DNA of 64,000 nt from Hymenopus coronatus (Eukaryota > Arthropoda > Insecta > Mantodea > Hymenopodidae). The position numbers were made by a program, and so were the translations under genes. Below the pieces are notes generated by a model. That model was given only the letters and a program-made list of their open reading frames with translations. It had not been told where the DNA came from and searched no databases. This document shows positions 37,678 through 50,200 of this stretch, one piece after another (position 1 is the stretch's first letter; each line of letters starts with the position of its first letter). The stretch is from the NCBI GenBank assembly GCA_030762935.1, contig CM060883.1, positions 98,580,501 to 98,644,500 of the forward strand, read 5' to 3'.

Positions 37678-38176
37678 TTTTTACTTTTTCTACACGTACT
37701 ATGTACGTAGTGTATAGAGAAGGTATTGTAATGCAATACCGAGATTTCATAGGAAATATATGTTTTGGGTCTCCCTGAATCCCAAAAAAGCATTTTTGGA
37801 AAAAGTTCCTGTGTGTCTGTGGACAGGATAGCTCAAAAACAAAAGTTCAGTATCTTCCAAGGACACGACACGAAGATTTTCAAGAAAATCCCCCACCCCC
37901 AACTATCCTTCAGATGGAAATTTACTCGAAAATTTTGATTTTCTAAAAAGTGGCTCTAACGATTTTGATTAAAATATCATATATTAAGGATATTTATCTG
38001 ACAAAATGTTTATCTTGAATTTTGTGTTAATAGCCTCTGAAGGCTATTTCATTCTGGATGAGTTTTACGGAAACTGCTAAACCCTAACAGATAGATAAAA
38101 ACTTACTACAAAAAAAAGTAGACCACCTTAAAACACACAATTGATGTTATATACATTATTTTCGTGAAGTTGATCT

Positions 38177-38219
<43 letters not shown>

Positions 38220-38514
38220 TATTCCTTGTTTTTTATTTCAGGTTTTAAAAACTTATACTTTTCTCATACAGGAATTTGTGAACTTCTGTCCATACAAATA
38301 AAGAAACTTCAATCACATAGCAACCAGCTTTTGACTATCACTTTAACCTATGCTACTCCGTTATTTCGCTTCTACTTACAAGGAAGCAAGTAATAAGACT
38401 ATTTCTGCTAATTTTTTCTCGATTAGCTTGAAGTAAATAAAAGCATAAGCTTTTTGTTGCAGAGATGTAGAGAAAGTCATATGAATGGAACACATCAGAT
38501 TTTTAAGAGATGAC
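37678..38514 (+). mobile_element. Family A copy 10, near full length, with poly-T expansion
   Basis: From TTACTTTTTCTACACGTAC to GATGTAGAGAAAGTCATATG and ACACATCAGATTTTTAA. The palindrome TACTATGTACGTAGTG is intact. A 39-base T run (38178-38216) has grown where other copies have about six T. Confidence 0.75.
38178..38216. repeat. Homopolymer T39
   Basis: 39 consecutive T inside Family A copy 10, at a site that is TTTTTT in copy 3 (about 8984-8990). A local expansion or a sequencing-prone tract. Confidence 0.95.
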
Positions 38515-38741
38515 TTTTGATATTGTATTATTAGTGTTTGAGAGTTTGTCAAAATCAAAGGAATTAACAAACTGAATTGATTAGTTCAGTTTTATTGACT
38601 GACCAGTTCTATTAATCAGTTTTTGTTTAACACTGCACACATACTATCTTTTCTCCATGTTGTATTTCATTAGTCAATTTTAAAGCTTCCAGGATGACAA
38701 TTTGCTCGACCTGATTGTTCCAACATTTTTTGGATAGCTTG

Positions 38742-39183
38742 TTTTACTTTCTCTACACGTACTATGTACATAGTGTATAGAGAAGGTATTGTGTTGCACC
38801 CAAAAATTGAATACCGAGATTTCACCGGAAAAACATCCTTTGAGTCCCCCTGAATTCAAAAAAGCACATTTTCGGAAAAAGGTCCTCGCGTGTGTGAATC
38901 TATGGACAGCATAGCTCAAAAACGAAAAGACCGTAAAATACGAAACTTAGTATTTAAGTCGGGTATCTTCCAAGGATGCGACACTAAGATTTTCAAGAAG
39001 TCCTTCCACCACAAACTACCCTTTACATGGAACATTGTTGGAAATTTTGATTTTCTCAAAAATGTCTAACGATTTTAATTAAAATACCTTAGGTTTAAGA
39101 TATTTTTGTGACAAACGAAATGTACATCTTGAATTTTTTGGGAATAGCTTCTGAAGACCTCTTCATTCTGCATGGCTTTTATA
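38742..39183 (+). mobile_element. Family A copy 11, 3' half missing
   Basis: Starts TTTTACTTTCTCTACACGTA and includes the best-preserved palindrome (CGTACTATGTACATAGTG), the TCCTCGCGTGTGTG tract and ATGCGACACTAAGATTTTC. It stops near CTTCATTCTGCATGG. Confidence 0.7.
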
Positions 39184-39519
39184 TAACTAGCACATAGAAG
39201 TGCATCATGTTAATTGTTAAACCCTAATACCCTTAAACCACCTCAGTTTTTAAGCATACTGAACATACGGCACAAAGCACGTTTGCCCTTCACCTACCTA
39301 TGCGCGAGAGGTTTCAATTAGCGACAGCACACCAGCGCCAGCGGTGAGTCTAGGGAATATAATTCCAAGGTCTTTGACCTGCTCACTGCGCGCTTACAAC
39401 GTGCCGCGACCAAAGACACTGCGCAAAGTTTCATCTGATTTTCACTGCGGTTTTAATTTCGCGACCGATCGGATCTGGAAAACAAATAGCCCTCGTATAG
39501 AGGCGGTATTCTCCCGCTA
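39184..39519. other. Unassigned spacer
   Basis: No gene or repeat recognised. GC content is higher than in the surrounding Family A copies. Confidence 0.45.
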
Positions 39520-39795
39520 ATGCTTTATGGGAAGCAAGGAATTGAACAGGGTCCAGAGACTCAAAATAGGGCAGCACTTCCAGTGAAGCCCTGTGGCATT
39601 ACTGCCATTAAATATAACATTTCAAAGAGAGGAAATGACGTTCCAGAAACACCACAGTATTGGACTATCCTGCTGATATAGCTGGGATAAAACACTCTAC
39701 CACACTTGCAAATATTCACCGACGGTACCAACAATGAATCTGGGGCAAGAGCAGGAGTTGCCATATTCGTAAAAGAAAAACTCGTTATTCAACAA
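39520..39795 (+). pseudogene. LINE retrotransposon relic, start of RNase H domain
   Basis: From 39712 the plus strand reads IFTDGTNNESGARAGVAIFV. The TDG(S/T) motif with a following GAG-V-F pattern is the first catalytic-Asp strand of the RNase H domain in several LINE clades. Just upstream, LNRVQRLK and a frame-shifted GALPVKPCGITA resemble the segment that links reverse transcriptase to RNase H. The frame is broken and the fragment stops at the next Family A copy. The clade cannot be assigned. Confidence 0.5.
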
Positions 39796-39932
39796 AAATA
39801 ATCTGACTTTCACATGACTTTCTCTGTAACAAATTATTGTTAAAAATCTTATGCTTCTATCTACACCTTGGTAATGGAGGTAAACATTAGCAGAAATTGT
39901 TGTTATTATTTGGTTCCTTGTAAGTAGAGCGG
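39795..39932 (-). mobile_element. Family A fragment, copy 12
   Basis: Only the ATCTGACTTTCACATGACTT end and about 130 bp of interior remain, up to TTGGTTCCTTGTAAGTAGAG. It is cut off by a mariner fragment. Confidence 0.65.
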
Positions 39933-39939
39933 AAAAAAT

Positions 39940-40136
39940 CTAATGTGTTGAAAAAGACCTCATTTGGAAGAAAAAAAATCTTGTTTCATCACGACAATGC
40001 TCCGGCCCATCGTTCAGTCATTGCAATGGGAAAAATGTGCGAATTAAAGTTGGAATTGCTTGAACATCCACCCTATTCGCCAGATCTAGCGCTCAGTGAC
40101 TACCTCCTGTTCTCAAACCTCAACAAAATTCTTGGA
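39940..40136 (+). pseudogene. Mariner transposase fragment with DD34D spacing
   Basis: The frame from 39945 contains LFHHDNAPAHRSVIAMG and LLEHPPYSPDLALSDYLLF. These hold the second (HHDN) and third (SDY) catalytic Asp of a mariner transposase with exactly 34 residues between them, as expected for DD34D. It is close in sequence to the 42332-43540 element, but only the middle of the catalytic domain is present. It lies between two Family A fragments of opposite orientation. No inverted repeats were found. Confidence 0.75.
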
Positions 40137-40206
40137 TATTCCACCCAAAAATTCGATACCGAAATTTCACCGAAAATGTGTTTTTTGAGACTCCTGAATA
40201 AATAAT

Positions 40207-40245
<39 letters not shown>

Positions 40246-40870
40246 GACATTTTTAGACAAAGGCCCGTGTGTGTGTGTGGACAGCATAGCTCAAAACTGA
40301 AAAGACCGCTAAATACCAAACTTGGTATTTAGGTTTAGTGGGTATGTTCCAAGGATGCAGCTCGAAGCTTTTCAAGAAAATCCTCCCACCCCAAACTAAC
40401 CTTTACATGTAAAGACTTTTGTAATGTTTGTTTTTCTCAAGTGCTTTTGATCGAAATACGTATATTAAAATATTTACTTGACAAATGCACATCTTCATTT
40501 TGGAAACTGGTGCACCCTAGGAGATGGCACACAATTTGTCAATTGCACTTTTATTTTCTGGAGTTGACACTTTCCGAGATATTTATGTCTTGTTGTTGGT
40601 TTCAGTTTTGAACTACTTTTCTCAAAAGGAAGTCACTTTTGGTTTCATCTCTCTTGTGTTTTACGGAACTTGAATTGTTCACTTGCAACCACCTTTCAAA
40701 AGAAATGTCTATCGCTTTAACCATATTTCCCCTACCTACAAGCAACCAAGTAGTAAGAACGTTTCTGCTAACGCTTATCTCGATTAGCTTGACATAAAAT
40801 AATGTGTTATGTGAGACTGTTTGTAGAACGGATAGAGAGAGAGTCATGTGAGCGGCGTACGTGACAGTTT
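40137..40870 (+). mobile_element. Family A copy 13, 5' truncated
   Basis: Begins CCACCCAAAAATTCGATACC just after the mariner fragment, has a TAA repeat at 40201-40244 and the GGCCCGTGTGTGTGTGTGG tract, and ends near GAGAGAGAGTCATGTGAGCG. Confidence 0.65.
40201..40244. repeat. (TAA)n microsatellite
   Basis: About 44 bp of TAA/ATA repeats inside Family A copy 13. Confidence 0.9.
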
Positions 40871-40943
40871 ACATTTGTGTACGCAGTAAAGAGGAAACTA
40901 ATATCTCACGACATTAAAGGTGAAGAACATGCAATAGACCGGG

Positions 40944-41742
40944 AAAATCTGATGACTTTCTCTGTAACAAGCTTATTCATAAACATTTAACAGAAACGGT
41001 CTTATTACTTGCTTGCTTATAAGTAGAAGGGAAATACTCTAAGCTAAACTGGCAGTCAAATGTTTTAAAATGTGGTTGCTATGGGACTGAAATCCGTTGC
41101 TTTGCATGACCAGGAGTTGACATGTTCCCGTATCATAAATGTAAAAGTATTTTAAAACTGAAATCAATAGCATGAAATATCTCGAAAACGGCCAACTCCA
41201 CGTAAAAAATGTGTATGTCATAAATTGTGTGTTTTAAGGAAATCTACATTTTTTTTGTATAGTAACTTTTTTTGTCTTTTCTTGCAGTTAGGCAAAATTC
41301 AGAAACATTCATCCATAATAAAGAGTTCTGCACAGCCTATTCTTAGAGAATTCAACATATATGTATTGTTTGCCATGTAGATATCTTAAATATACGAGAT
41401 TTTAATCAAAATCGTTAGAGCCATTTTTGACAAAACCAAAATTTTCGAATTTTTTTACCATGTAAGGGATAGTTGCGTGTGGGGGATGGTTTTTTTTTTT
41501 TTTAAATCTTCGTCTCGCATCCTTAGAAGATAATGAACTTAAGTATCAAATTTGGTATTTAACGGGCTTTTAGTTTTTGAGCTGCACACAGGCACATACA
41601 CACGGGACATTTTTCTAAAAAAAAAATTGGATTCAGGGGGTCCCAAAACATGTATTTCCGGTGAAATCTCGGTAACGAGTTTTTGGATGCAGTACAATAC
41701 CTTCTGTGTACAGCATGTACATAGTACGTGTAGAGAAAGTAA
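40944..41742 (-). mobile_element. Family A copy 14, near full length
   Basis: From AAAATCTGATGACTTTCTC to ATAGTACGTGTAGAGAAAGT, 799 bp, including TCTTCGTCTCGCATCC and the palindrome with ATGTACAT. Non-coding. Confidence 0.75.
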
Positions 41743-42111
41743 CACGCTTGTGTAAGAATACTTTGTTGAACGTGTATAAAAGGTTTGGGAAAAGGCATGC
41801 GAACCTAATACAGATTTTTGTGTGTCTAAGATATCCGAGCCCGTGTGTTAAACAGCGACTTCTTCATTTTGGGAACAATGCTTTGTTTCTCTAAATATTC
41901 TGAAGACACAATTTAACAAAATGTTACGTTTAAGCACGACTATCTGAATGTATGTATATGCTAGTTGTTACCAACATGATTAGTGCTGCGGACAGCGAAT
42001 ATGGGTGTGTTGCCTTTTAGATATCAATGTTTGCGTTGCTGGTCCGGTGACGTATCCACACACCTGCGCAGATAATGAATCACGTTATCTAATCTGTGGT
42101 TTTGCTTGCAG
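41743..42111. other. Sequence upstream of exon 1, no feature
   Basis: Presumably intron or upstream sequence of the plus-strand gene. The only supportable signal is the splice acceptor TTTTGCTTGCAG at 42100-42111. Confidence 0.5.
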
Positions 42112-42265
42112 CGTGGCATCTGTGTGAGAGGAACCTGCGACATGGAGACGGATGTCAGCCAGGATTTTGAAGACTATTGGAACGAGTACAGGATTCTCCA
42201 AGAGACGAAACTGTTGGACGACTACTTGGAGGAAGTGGAGGACTATGGTTCACGGAGCTGCGATG
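42112..42265 (+). CDS. RhoGAP (ARHGAP18/28/40, conundrum-like), exon 1 of the visible part
   Basis: A 154-nt exon between a good acceptor (TTTTGCTTGCAG) and a strong donor (ATG|GTAAGT at 42266). It is open in one frame, gives 51 codons and ends in phase 1. The translation includes QDFEDYWNEYRILQE and an acidic stretch DDYLEEVEDYG. From family knowledge, an EDYW-E motif lies in the N-terminal part of ARHGAP18, some 30 residues before the EEWL..AGL motif that is found in exon 2. A Met with good context (CGACATGG, codon 42142) may be the translation start; otherwise the frame runs in from an upstream exon. An in-frame TGA at 42076 lies outside the exon. The family acts as a GAP on Rho GTPases at the cell cortex, and Drosophila Conundrum is known to bind Moesin. 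A mariner lies 64 bp past the donor. Confidence 0.8.
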
Positions 42266-42329
42266 GTAAGTAAGGTCCAAACAACGGCAAGTAAATCTTA
42301 ACCACATAAACACATTTTCATCGCAATGC

Positions 42330-43542
42330 TAGGGTCAGTTGATAAGTCCCGGGCCTCTCAATGAAAACACGACATAATTTTTTTTTGTGCTTTATTTCTC
42401 AACATAATCACCAGGAAGGCTAATACATTTGTCATATCGGTGTTCTAATTTAAACCATCTCTGTAGTGCGATTAATCCAAGTCCTCAAAATAGCTGTTTA
42501 CTGCTCGTTGCTGTGAAATCTTCGTCCTCCAAGACATTTTGTTGAGGTTTGGGAACAGGAGGTAGTCGCTGAGCGCTAGATCTGGCGAGTAGGGTGGATG
42601 TTCAAGCAATCCCAACTTTAACTTGCACATTGCAATGACTGAACGATGGGTCAGAGCATTGTCGTGATGAAACAAGATTTTTGTTTCTCCAAATGGAGTA
42701 CTTTTCTTTTCACCTCATCACTCAAACATTGCAGTAAGTTTGTGTAGTACTCACCAGTGATATTTTTACCCTTTTCCAAGTAATCAAAAATAATTCCCTG
42801 TGCATCCCAGAAAACACTCGCCATAACCTTGTTAGCTGACAAAATTGACTTTGCCTTTTTGGAGTTGATTCACCTGGCGCAATCCACTGTTTTGACTGTG
42901 ATTTACTTTCTGGAGTTTAGTGATCCATGGTAATAAGTCGTCTCAAAAATCACTGGGATTTTTAAGGTAGATCTCCACATTCTTAACAGAAACAGTTTTT
43001 CTTTGCAACTTTTGATCAGGTATGAATAAATGCGGCACAGACCTTGTGAAAGCCAAAAACTTTACTTAAAATATTACCTGTACGATCTTTTGATATGATT
43101 ACAGCCTCTGCTATCTCAAACAACTTTAATTTGCGGTCTTCCAGTACTAAACGATGATTTTTTTCAATGATCTCTGGAGTTGTCACTTCTACAGGGCGTC
43201 CAGAGCGAGGCTCATCACTAGTGCTCGTACGTCCCATTTTAAACCCTGCAACCCACCTTTTAATCATTGAGTGTGAAGGGGCAGAGTCTTTCAATATACA
43301 GTTCATTTCCTCCTTCATTTCTTTAGGCGTTAAGCCTTTCAAATGGAAGTATTTAATCACTGCTCGTTTTTCCAAATCCTCCATTTTCGTGAAAACTCTA
43401 AAGTTGTCTAGTTTAAAATGCTGTCATTCGACAAGCTATTGACCTGTAACTATGGATACAAGCTAGTTCAGAGTTGAAGTATGCGATGTTGCCGGCTAAC
43501 TGGCCTAGCGGCGCGAGTCCCGGGACTTATCAGCCGACACTA
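42330..43542 (-). mobile_element. Mariner element, full length (1209 bp), inactive
   Basis: The element 42332-43540 is bounded by TA at 42330-42331 and 43541-43542, the usual Tc1/mariner target duplication. Terminal inverted repeats of about 27 bp share GATAAGTCCCGGG; the left begins GGGTCAGTTGATAAGTCCCG and the right, inverted, GTGTCGGCTGATAAGTCCCG. The transposase lies on the minus strand. It is inserted in intron 1, antisense to the host gene. Confidence 0.9.
42472..43384 (-). pseudogene. Mariner transposase pseudogene
   Basis: The N-terminal part (43384 to 43016, MEDLEKRAVIKYFHLKGLT) has the helix-turn-helix region and the EPRSGRP linker. The first catalytic region near 42930 reads RRLITMDH, a stop, then TPESK, so the residues after the first Asp are lost. 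The middle segment (42842-42651) contains VFWDAQGIIFDYLEKG. The C-terminal segment (42675-42472) has HHDNA and YSPDLALSDY, but only 31 residues separate the second and third Asp, against 34 in the related fragment at 39940. Frame changes occur between the segments. The element cannot make an active transposase. Confidence 0.85.
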
Positions 43543-44104
43543 GTACGTATTTGGAGTATTTTTCAGGTTATTCATTTTAATTGTTTACTTTAATGGTAAA
43601 TAAAAATGGTACTACGATGAATATATTTAAATGTTACCAATATAAATATCTGTTATGATACTACAAAATATTATAGGAAAAAAATATGTTCTAGTTTTTG
43701 AGAAAAAATTATAAACTTACGAGAAAGAAAATTTTTCAATAATTTTAACGTGTTATCTATATATTTGAACTAATATTTCTCCAACGATAATAAAGAAAAA
43801 CTATTTCCAACATTTTAATATTTATGAGTATATAAACTCTGAAGAAATTGAAGAAACTTGCACCGTGTGGAGCATTTTGAACACGTAAAAACGTAGAAAA
43901 AACAGAATGCGACAAAAGCAGCTTTGAAATGTTATTCCAAGGCGATATGTGCCTACTGTTGTGCGCAGACACATTTAAAATCACGTGCAAAATCATTCTG
44001 ATGGTCCAAAAACAGATTATGGTACTAGATGACTCATTTCTAAAAGTAGACAAACAAATTGCCTTCTTAGAGAACGATGCCGTTATATATCAGCGCACGC
44101 CATT
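43543..44104. other. AT-rich intron stretch
   Basis: No gene, exon or repeat recognised. Confidence 0.5.
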
Positions 44105-44470
44105 AAAAATCTGCTGTGTTCCATTCACATGACTTTCTCTTGCTGTACCAAATACAAAAGAAGACATCATTTTTATCCAGCTAAGCATTAGCGGAATTGG
44201 TCTTATTACTTGCGTCTTGTAAGTAAAAGGGAAAGAAAGGAACACATTATGCTAAAGCCATAGTCAATACAGTATTTTAATCAAAATTCTTAGTCATTTT
44301 TGAGAAAATCAAAATTTTCGAAAAATGTTCCATGAAAAGGGTAGTTGGGTGGCGGTTGTCTTCAAAATCTTCGTGTCGCTTGGAAGGTACTAAACTTATG
44401 TAAAAAGTTCGGTATTTTACCGACTTTTCGTTTTTTAGTTATCTTGTTCACAAACACACACAAACACACA
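44105..44470 (-). mobile_element. Family A copy 15, truncated at its CA tract
   Basis: Begins AAAAATCTGCTGTGTTCC and CATGACTTTCTCT, has lost part of the interior, then continues through TCTTCGTGTCGCTTGG and TTTTCGTTTTTTAGTTATC to CACAAACACACACAAAC. At that point a normal copy has a short CA tract and then goes on to its palindrome end. Here the CA tract grows into the 2.8-kb array and the rest of the copy is absent. Confidence 0.75.
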
Positions 44471-44495
44471 TGGCCACACACACAAACACACATGG

Positions 44496-44530
<35 letters not shown>

Positions 44531-44943
44531 GCCACATACACAAACACATGGCCACACACACAAACACATGGCCACACACACATGGACATACACACATGGC
44601 CACACACACACAAACACATGGCCACACACACATGGCCGCACACACAAGGACATACACACATGAACACACAAACAAACACATGGACACACACACATGGACA
44701 TACACACACACACATGGCCACACACACAAACACATGGCCACACACAAACACATGGCCACACACACAAACACATGGCCACACACACACAAATGGCCACACA
44801 CACACACATGGCCACACACACACACACACACACACATGGCCACACACACAAATGGCCACACACACACACATGGCCACACACACACAAAAACATGGCCACA
44901 CACACACACAAAAACATGGCCACACACACACAAACACACATGG

Positions 44944-44980
<37 letters not shown>

Positions 44981-47240
44981 GCCACACACACAAACACATG
45001 GCCACACACATGGACATACACACATGGCCACACACACAAACACATGGCCACACACACATGGCCGTACACACAAGGACATACACACATGGACACACATGGA
45101 CATACACACATGGACACACACATGGACATACACACATGGACACACACATGGACATACACACATGGACACACACACATGGCCGTACACACAAGGACATACA
45201 CACATGGACATACACACATGGACACACACATGGACATACACACATGGACACACACATGGACATACACACATGGACACACACACACATGGACACACACACA
45301 TGGACACACACACACAAACACATGGACACACACACATTGACATACACACATGGACACACACACATGGACACACACACATTGACATACACACATGCACACA
45401 CACACATGGACATACACACAAACACATGGACACACACATGGACACACACACATGGACATACACACATGGACACACACACATGGACATACACACATGGCCG
45501 CACACACATGGACACACACACAAACACATGGACACACACACAAACACATGGACACACACACATGGACACACACACTTGGACACACACACAAACACATGGC
45601 CACACACACATGGACACTTACACATGGACATACACACATGGAAACAAACACACACACACACACACACATGGCCACACACACATGGACATACACACAAACA
45701 CATGGCCACACACACATGGACATACACACATGGTCATGCACACACACAAACACATGGCCACACACACATGGCCACACACACACACATACACATGGCCACA
45801 CACATGGACATACACACATGGACACACACACAAACACATGGACATACACACATGGACACATACACAAACACATGGCCACACACACATGGACATACACATA
45901 TGGACACACACACATGGACATACACACATGGACACAAACACACACACACACATGGCCACACTCACAAACACATGGCCACACACACATGGACATACACACA
46001 TGGACACACAAACACACATGGACATACACACATGGACACACACACAAACACATGGACACACACACATGGACACACACACACACACAAACACATGGACACA
46101 CACACAAACACATGGACACACACAAACACATGGACACACACACAAACACATGGACACACACATGGACACACACACATGGACACACACACATGGACACACA
46201 CACACATGGACACACACATGGACACACGCACATACACATGGACACACACACAAACACACACACATGGACATACACATGGACACACACACATGGACACACA
46301 CAAACACATGGCCACACACACATGGACATACACATATGGACACAAACACATGGACATACACACATGGACACAAACACACACACACATGGACACAAACACA
46401 CACACACACATGGCCACACTCACAAACACATGGCCACACACACATGGACATACACACATGGACACACACACACACAAACACATGGCCACACACACATGGA
46501 CACACACACATGGGCACACACACAAACACATGGACACACACACATGGACATACACATATGGACACACACACATGGACATACACACATGGACACAAACACA
46601 CACACACACACATGGCCACATTCACAAACACAGGGCCACACACACACATGGAAACACACACATGGCCACACACACTAACACATGGCCACACACACAAAAA
46701 CACGTGGACCCACACACAAACACATGGACACACACACATGGACATACACACATGGCCACACACACATGGACACACCCACATGGACATACACACATTGACA
46801 CACACACACATGGACACACACACACTAACACATGGCCACACACACATGGACATACACACATGGCCACACACACACACATGGACACACACACACATGGACA
46901 CACACACACATGGACACAAACACATGGCCACACACACTTGGACATACACACACGGACACACACACATGGACACACACACTTGGACATACACACAAACACA
47001 TGGACACACACACATGGACATACACACAAACACATGGACATACACACACATGGACACACACAAACACATGGACATACACACATGGACACACACACATGGA
47101 CATACACACATGGACATACACACATGGACACACACACATGGACACACACACACATGGACATACACACATGGACATACACACATGGACACACACACATGGA
47201 CACACACACACATGGACACACACACGCATGGCCAAACACA
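44449..47240. repeat. 2.8-kb CA-rich minisatellite built on CACATGG motifs
   Basis: On the plus strand almost every base is C or A, broken by CATGG every 12 to 24 bases (CACACATGGCCA in the first 0.6 kb, CACACATGGACA and CATACACATGG later). It starts inside the CA tract of Family A copy 15 and directly abuts satellite 3. The array lacks stop codons over long distances in several frames on both strands, giving open frames of up to about 1,000 codons. These are translations of a simple repeat, not genes. Confidence 0.95.
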
Positions 47241-50200
47241 TTGCCACAGTGGAAATAGCACAACCACACGATATCATCGGCACTTTCAGAGTAGACAAAA
47301 TGTCAGCACCGCGATGTTATCATGTTGCTGTGTGTGCAGTGGTAATAACACAACCACTCGATATCATTGTCATTTTCAGAGCAGACAAAATGTCAGCACT
47401 GCGAGGTTGTGTTATCATGTTGCTGTCTGTGCAGTGGAAATAAGACAACCACACGATATCATTGTAACTTTCATGGCAGAAAAAATATCAGCACCGCGAT
47501 GTTGTGTTATCATGTTGCTGTGTGTGCAGTGGTAATAACACAACCATACGATATCATCGTCACTTTCAGAGCAGACAAAATGTCAGCACCGCGATGTTGT
47601 GTTATCATGTTGATGTGTGTGCAGTGGAAATAATACAACCACACGATATCATCATTACTTTCAGAGCAGACAAAATTTCCGCACCGCGATGTTGTGTTCT
47701 GTTGCTGTGTGTGCAGTGGTAATAACACAACCACACGATATCATCGCTACTTTAAGATCAGACAAAATGTGGGCACCGCGATGTTATCATGTTGCTGTGT
47801 GTGCAGTGGAAATAACACAAACACACGATATCATCGTCACTTTCAGAGCAGACAAAATGTCAGCACCGCGATGTTGTGTTATCATGTTGCTGTGTGTGCA
47901 GTGGTAATAACACAACCAAACGATATCATCATCACTTTCAGAACAGACAAAATGTCAGCACCGCGATGTTGTGTTATCATGTTGCTGTGTGTGCAGTGGT
48001 AATAACACAACCACAAGATATCATCGTCACTTTCAGAGCAGACAAAATGTCAGCACCGCGATGTTGTGTTATCAAGGTTGTTTGTGTGCAGTGGTAATAA
48101 CACAACCACACGATATCATCGTCACTTTCAGAGCAGACAAAATGTCAGCACCGCGATGTTATCATGTTGCTGTGTGTGCAGTGGTAACAACACAACCACA
48201 CGATATCATCGTCACTTTCAGAGCAGACAAAATGTCAGCACTGCGATGTTGTGTTATGTTGCTGTGTGTGCAGTGGTAATAACACAACCACACGATATCA
48301 TCATCACTTTCAGAGCAGACAAAATGTCAAGCCCGCGATGTTGTGTTATGTTGCTGTGTGAGCAGTGGTAATAACACAACCATACGAAGTCATCGTCACT
48401 TTCAGAGCAGACAAAATGTCAGCACCGCGATGTTATCATGTTGCTGTGTGTGCAGTGGAAATAACACAACCACACGATATCATCGTCACTTTCAGAGCAG
48501 AAAAAATGTCAGCACCGCGATGTTGTGTTATGTTGCTGTGTATGCAGTGGTAATAACACAACTACACGATATCATCGTCACTTTTCAGAGCAGACAAAAT
48601 GTCAGCACCGCGATGTTGTGTTATCATGTTGCTGTGTGTGCAGTGGTAATAACACAAACAAACGATATCATCATCACTTTCAGAGCAGACAAAATGTCAG
48701 CACCGCGATGTTGTGTTATCATGTTGCTGTGTGTGCAGTGGTAATAACACAACCATACGATATCATCGTCACTTTCACAGCAGACAAAATGTCAGCACCG
48801 CGATGTTGTGTTATCATGTTGATGTGTGTGCAGTGGAAATAATACAACCACACGATATCATCATCACTTTCAGAGCAGACAAAATTTCAGCACTGCGATG
48901 TTGTGTTCTGTTGCTGTGTGTGCAGTGGTAATAACACAACCACACGATATCATCGCTACTTTAAGATCAGACAAAATGTTGGCACCGCGATGTTATCATG
49001 TTGCTGTGTGTGCAGTGGAAATAACACAAACACACGATATCATCGTCACTTTCAGAGCAGACAAAATGTCAGCACCGCGATGTTGTGTTATCATGTTGCT
49101 GTGTGTGCAGTGGTAATAACACAACCAAACGATATCATCATCACTTTCAGAACAGACAAAATGTCCGCACCGCGATGTTGTGTTATCATGTTGCTGTGTG
49201 TGCAGTGGTAATAACACAACCACAAGATATCGTCACTTTCAGAGCAGACAAAATGTCAGCACCGCGATGTTGTGTTATCAAGGTTGTTTGTGTGCAGTGG
49301 TAATAACACAACCACACGATATCATCGTCACTTTCAGAGCAGACAAAATGTCAGCACCGCGATGTTATCATGTTGCTGTGTGTGCAGTGGTAACAACACA
49401 ACCACACGATATCATCGTCACTTTCAGAGCAGACAAAATGTCAGCACTGCGATGTTGTGTTATGTTGCTGTGTGTGCAGTGGTAATAACACAACCACACG
49501 ATATCATCATCACTTTCAGAGCAGACAAAATGTCAAGCCCGCGATGTTGTGTTATGTTGCTGTGTGAGCAGTGGTAATAACACAACCATACGAAGTCATC
49601 GTCACTTTCAGAGCAGACAAAATGTCAGCACCGCGATGTTATCATGTTGCTGTGTGTGCAGTGGAATAACACAACCACACGATATCATCGTCACTTTCAG
49701 AGCAGAAAAAATGTCAGCACCGCGATGTTGTGTTATGTTGCTGTGTATGCAGTGGTAATAACACAACCACACGATATCATCGTCACTTTTCAGAGCAGAC
49801 AAAATGTCAGCACCGCGATGTTGTGTTATCATGTTGCTGTGTGTGCAGTGGTAATAACACAAACAAACGATATCATCATCACTTTCAGAGCAGACAAAAT
49901 GTCAGCACCGCGATGTTGTGTTATCATGTTGCTGTGTGTGCAGTGGTAATAACACAACCACACGATATCATCGTCACTTTCAGAGAAGACAAAATGTCAG
50001 CACCGCGATGTTGTGTTATCATGTTTGTTTGTGTGCAGTGGTAATAACACAATCACACGATATCATCGTCACTTTCAGAGCAGACAAAATGTCAGCACCG
50101 CGATGTTATCATGTTGCTGTGTGTGCAGTGGTAACAACACAACCACACGATATCATCGTCACTTTCAGAGCAGACAAAATGTAAGCACTGCGATGTTGTG

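Noticed and set aside
44362..47535. Very long open reading frames (up to about 1,000 codons) on both strands
   Set aside because: They are translations of a CA-rich simple repeat, open in several frames at once, with no domain and no plausible gene structure.
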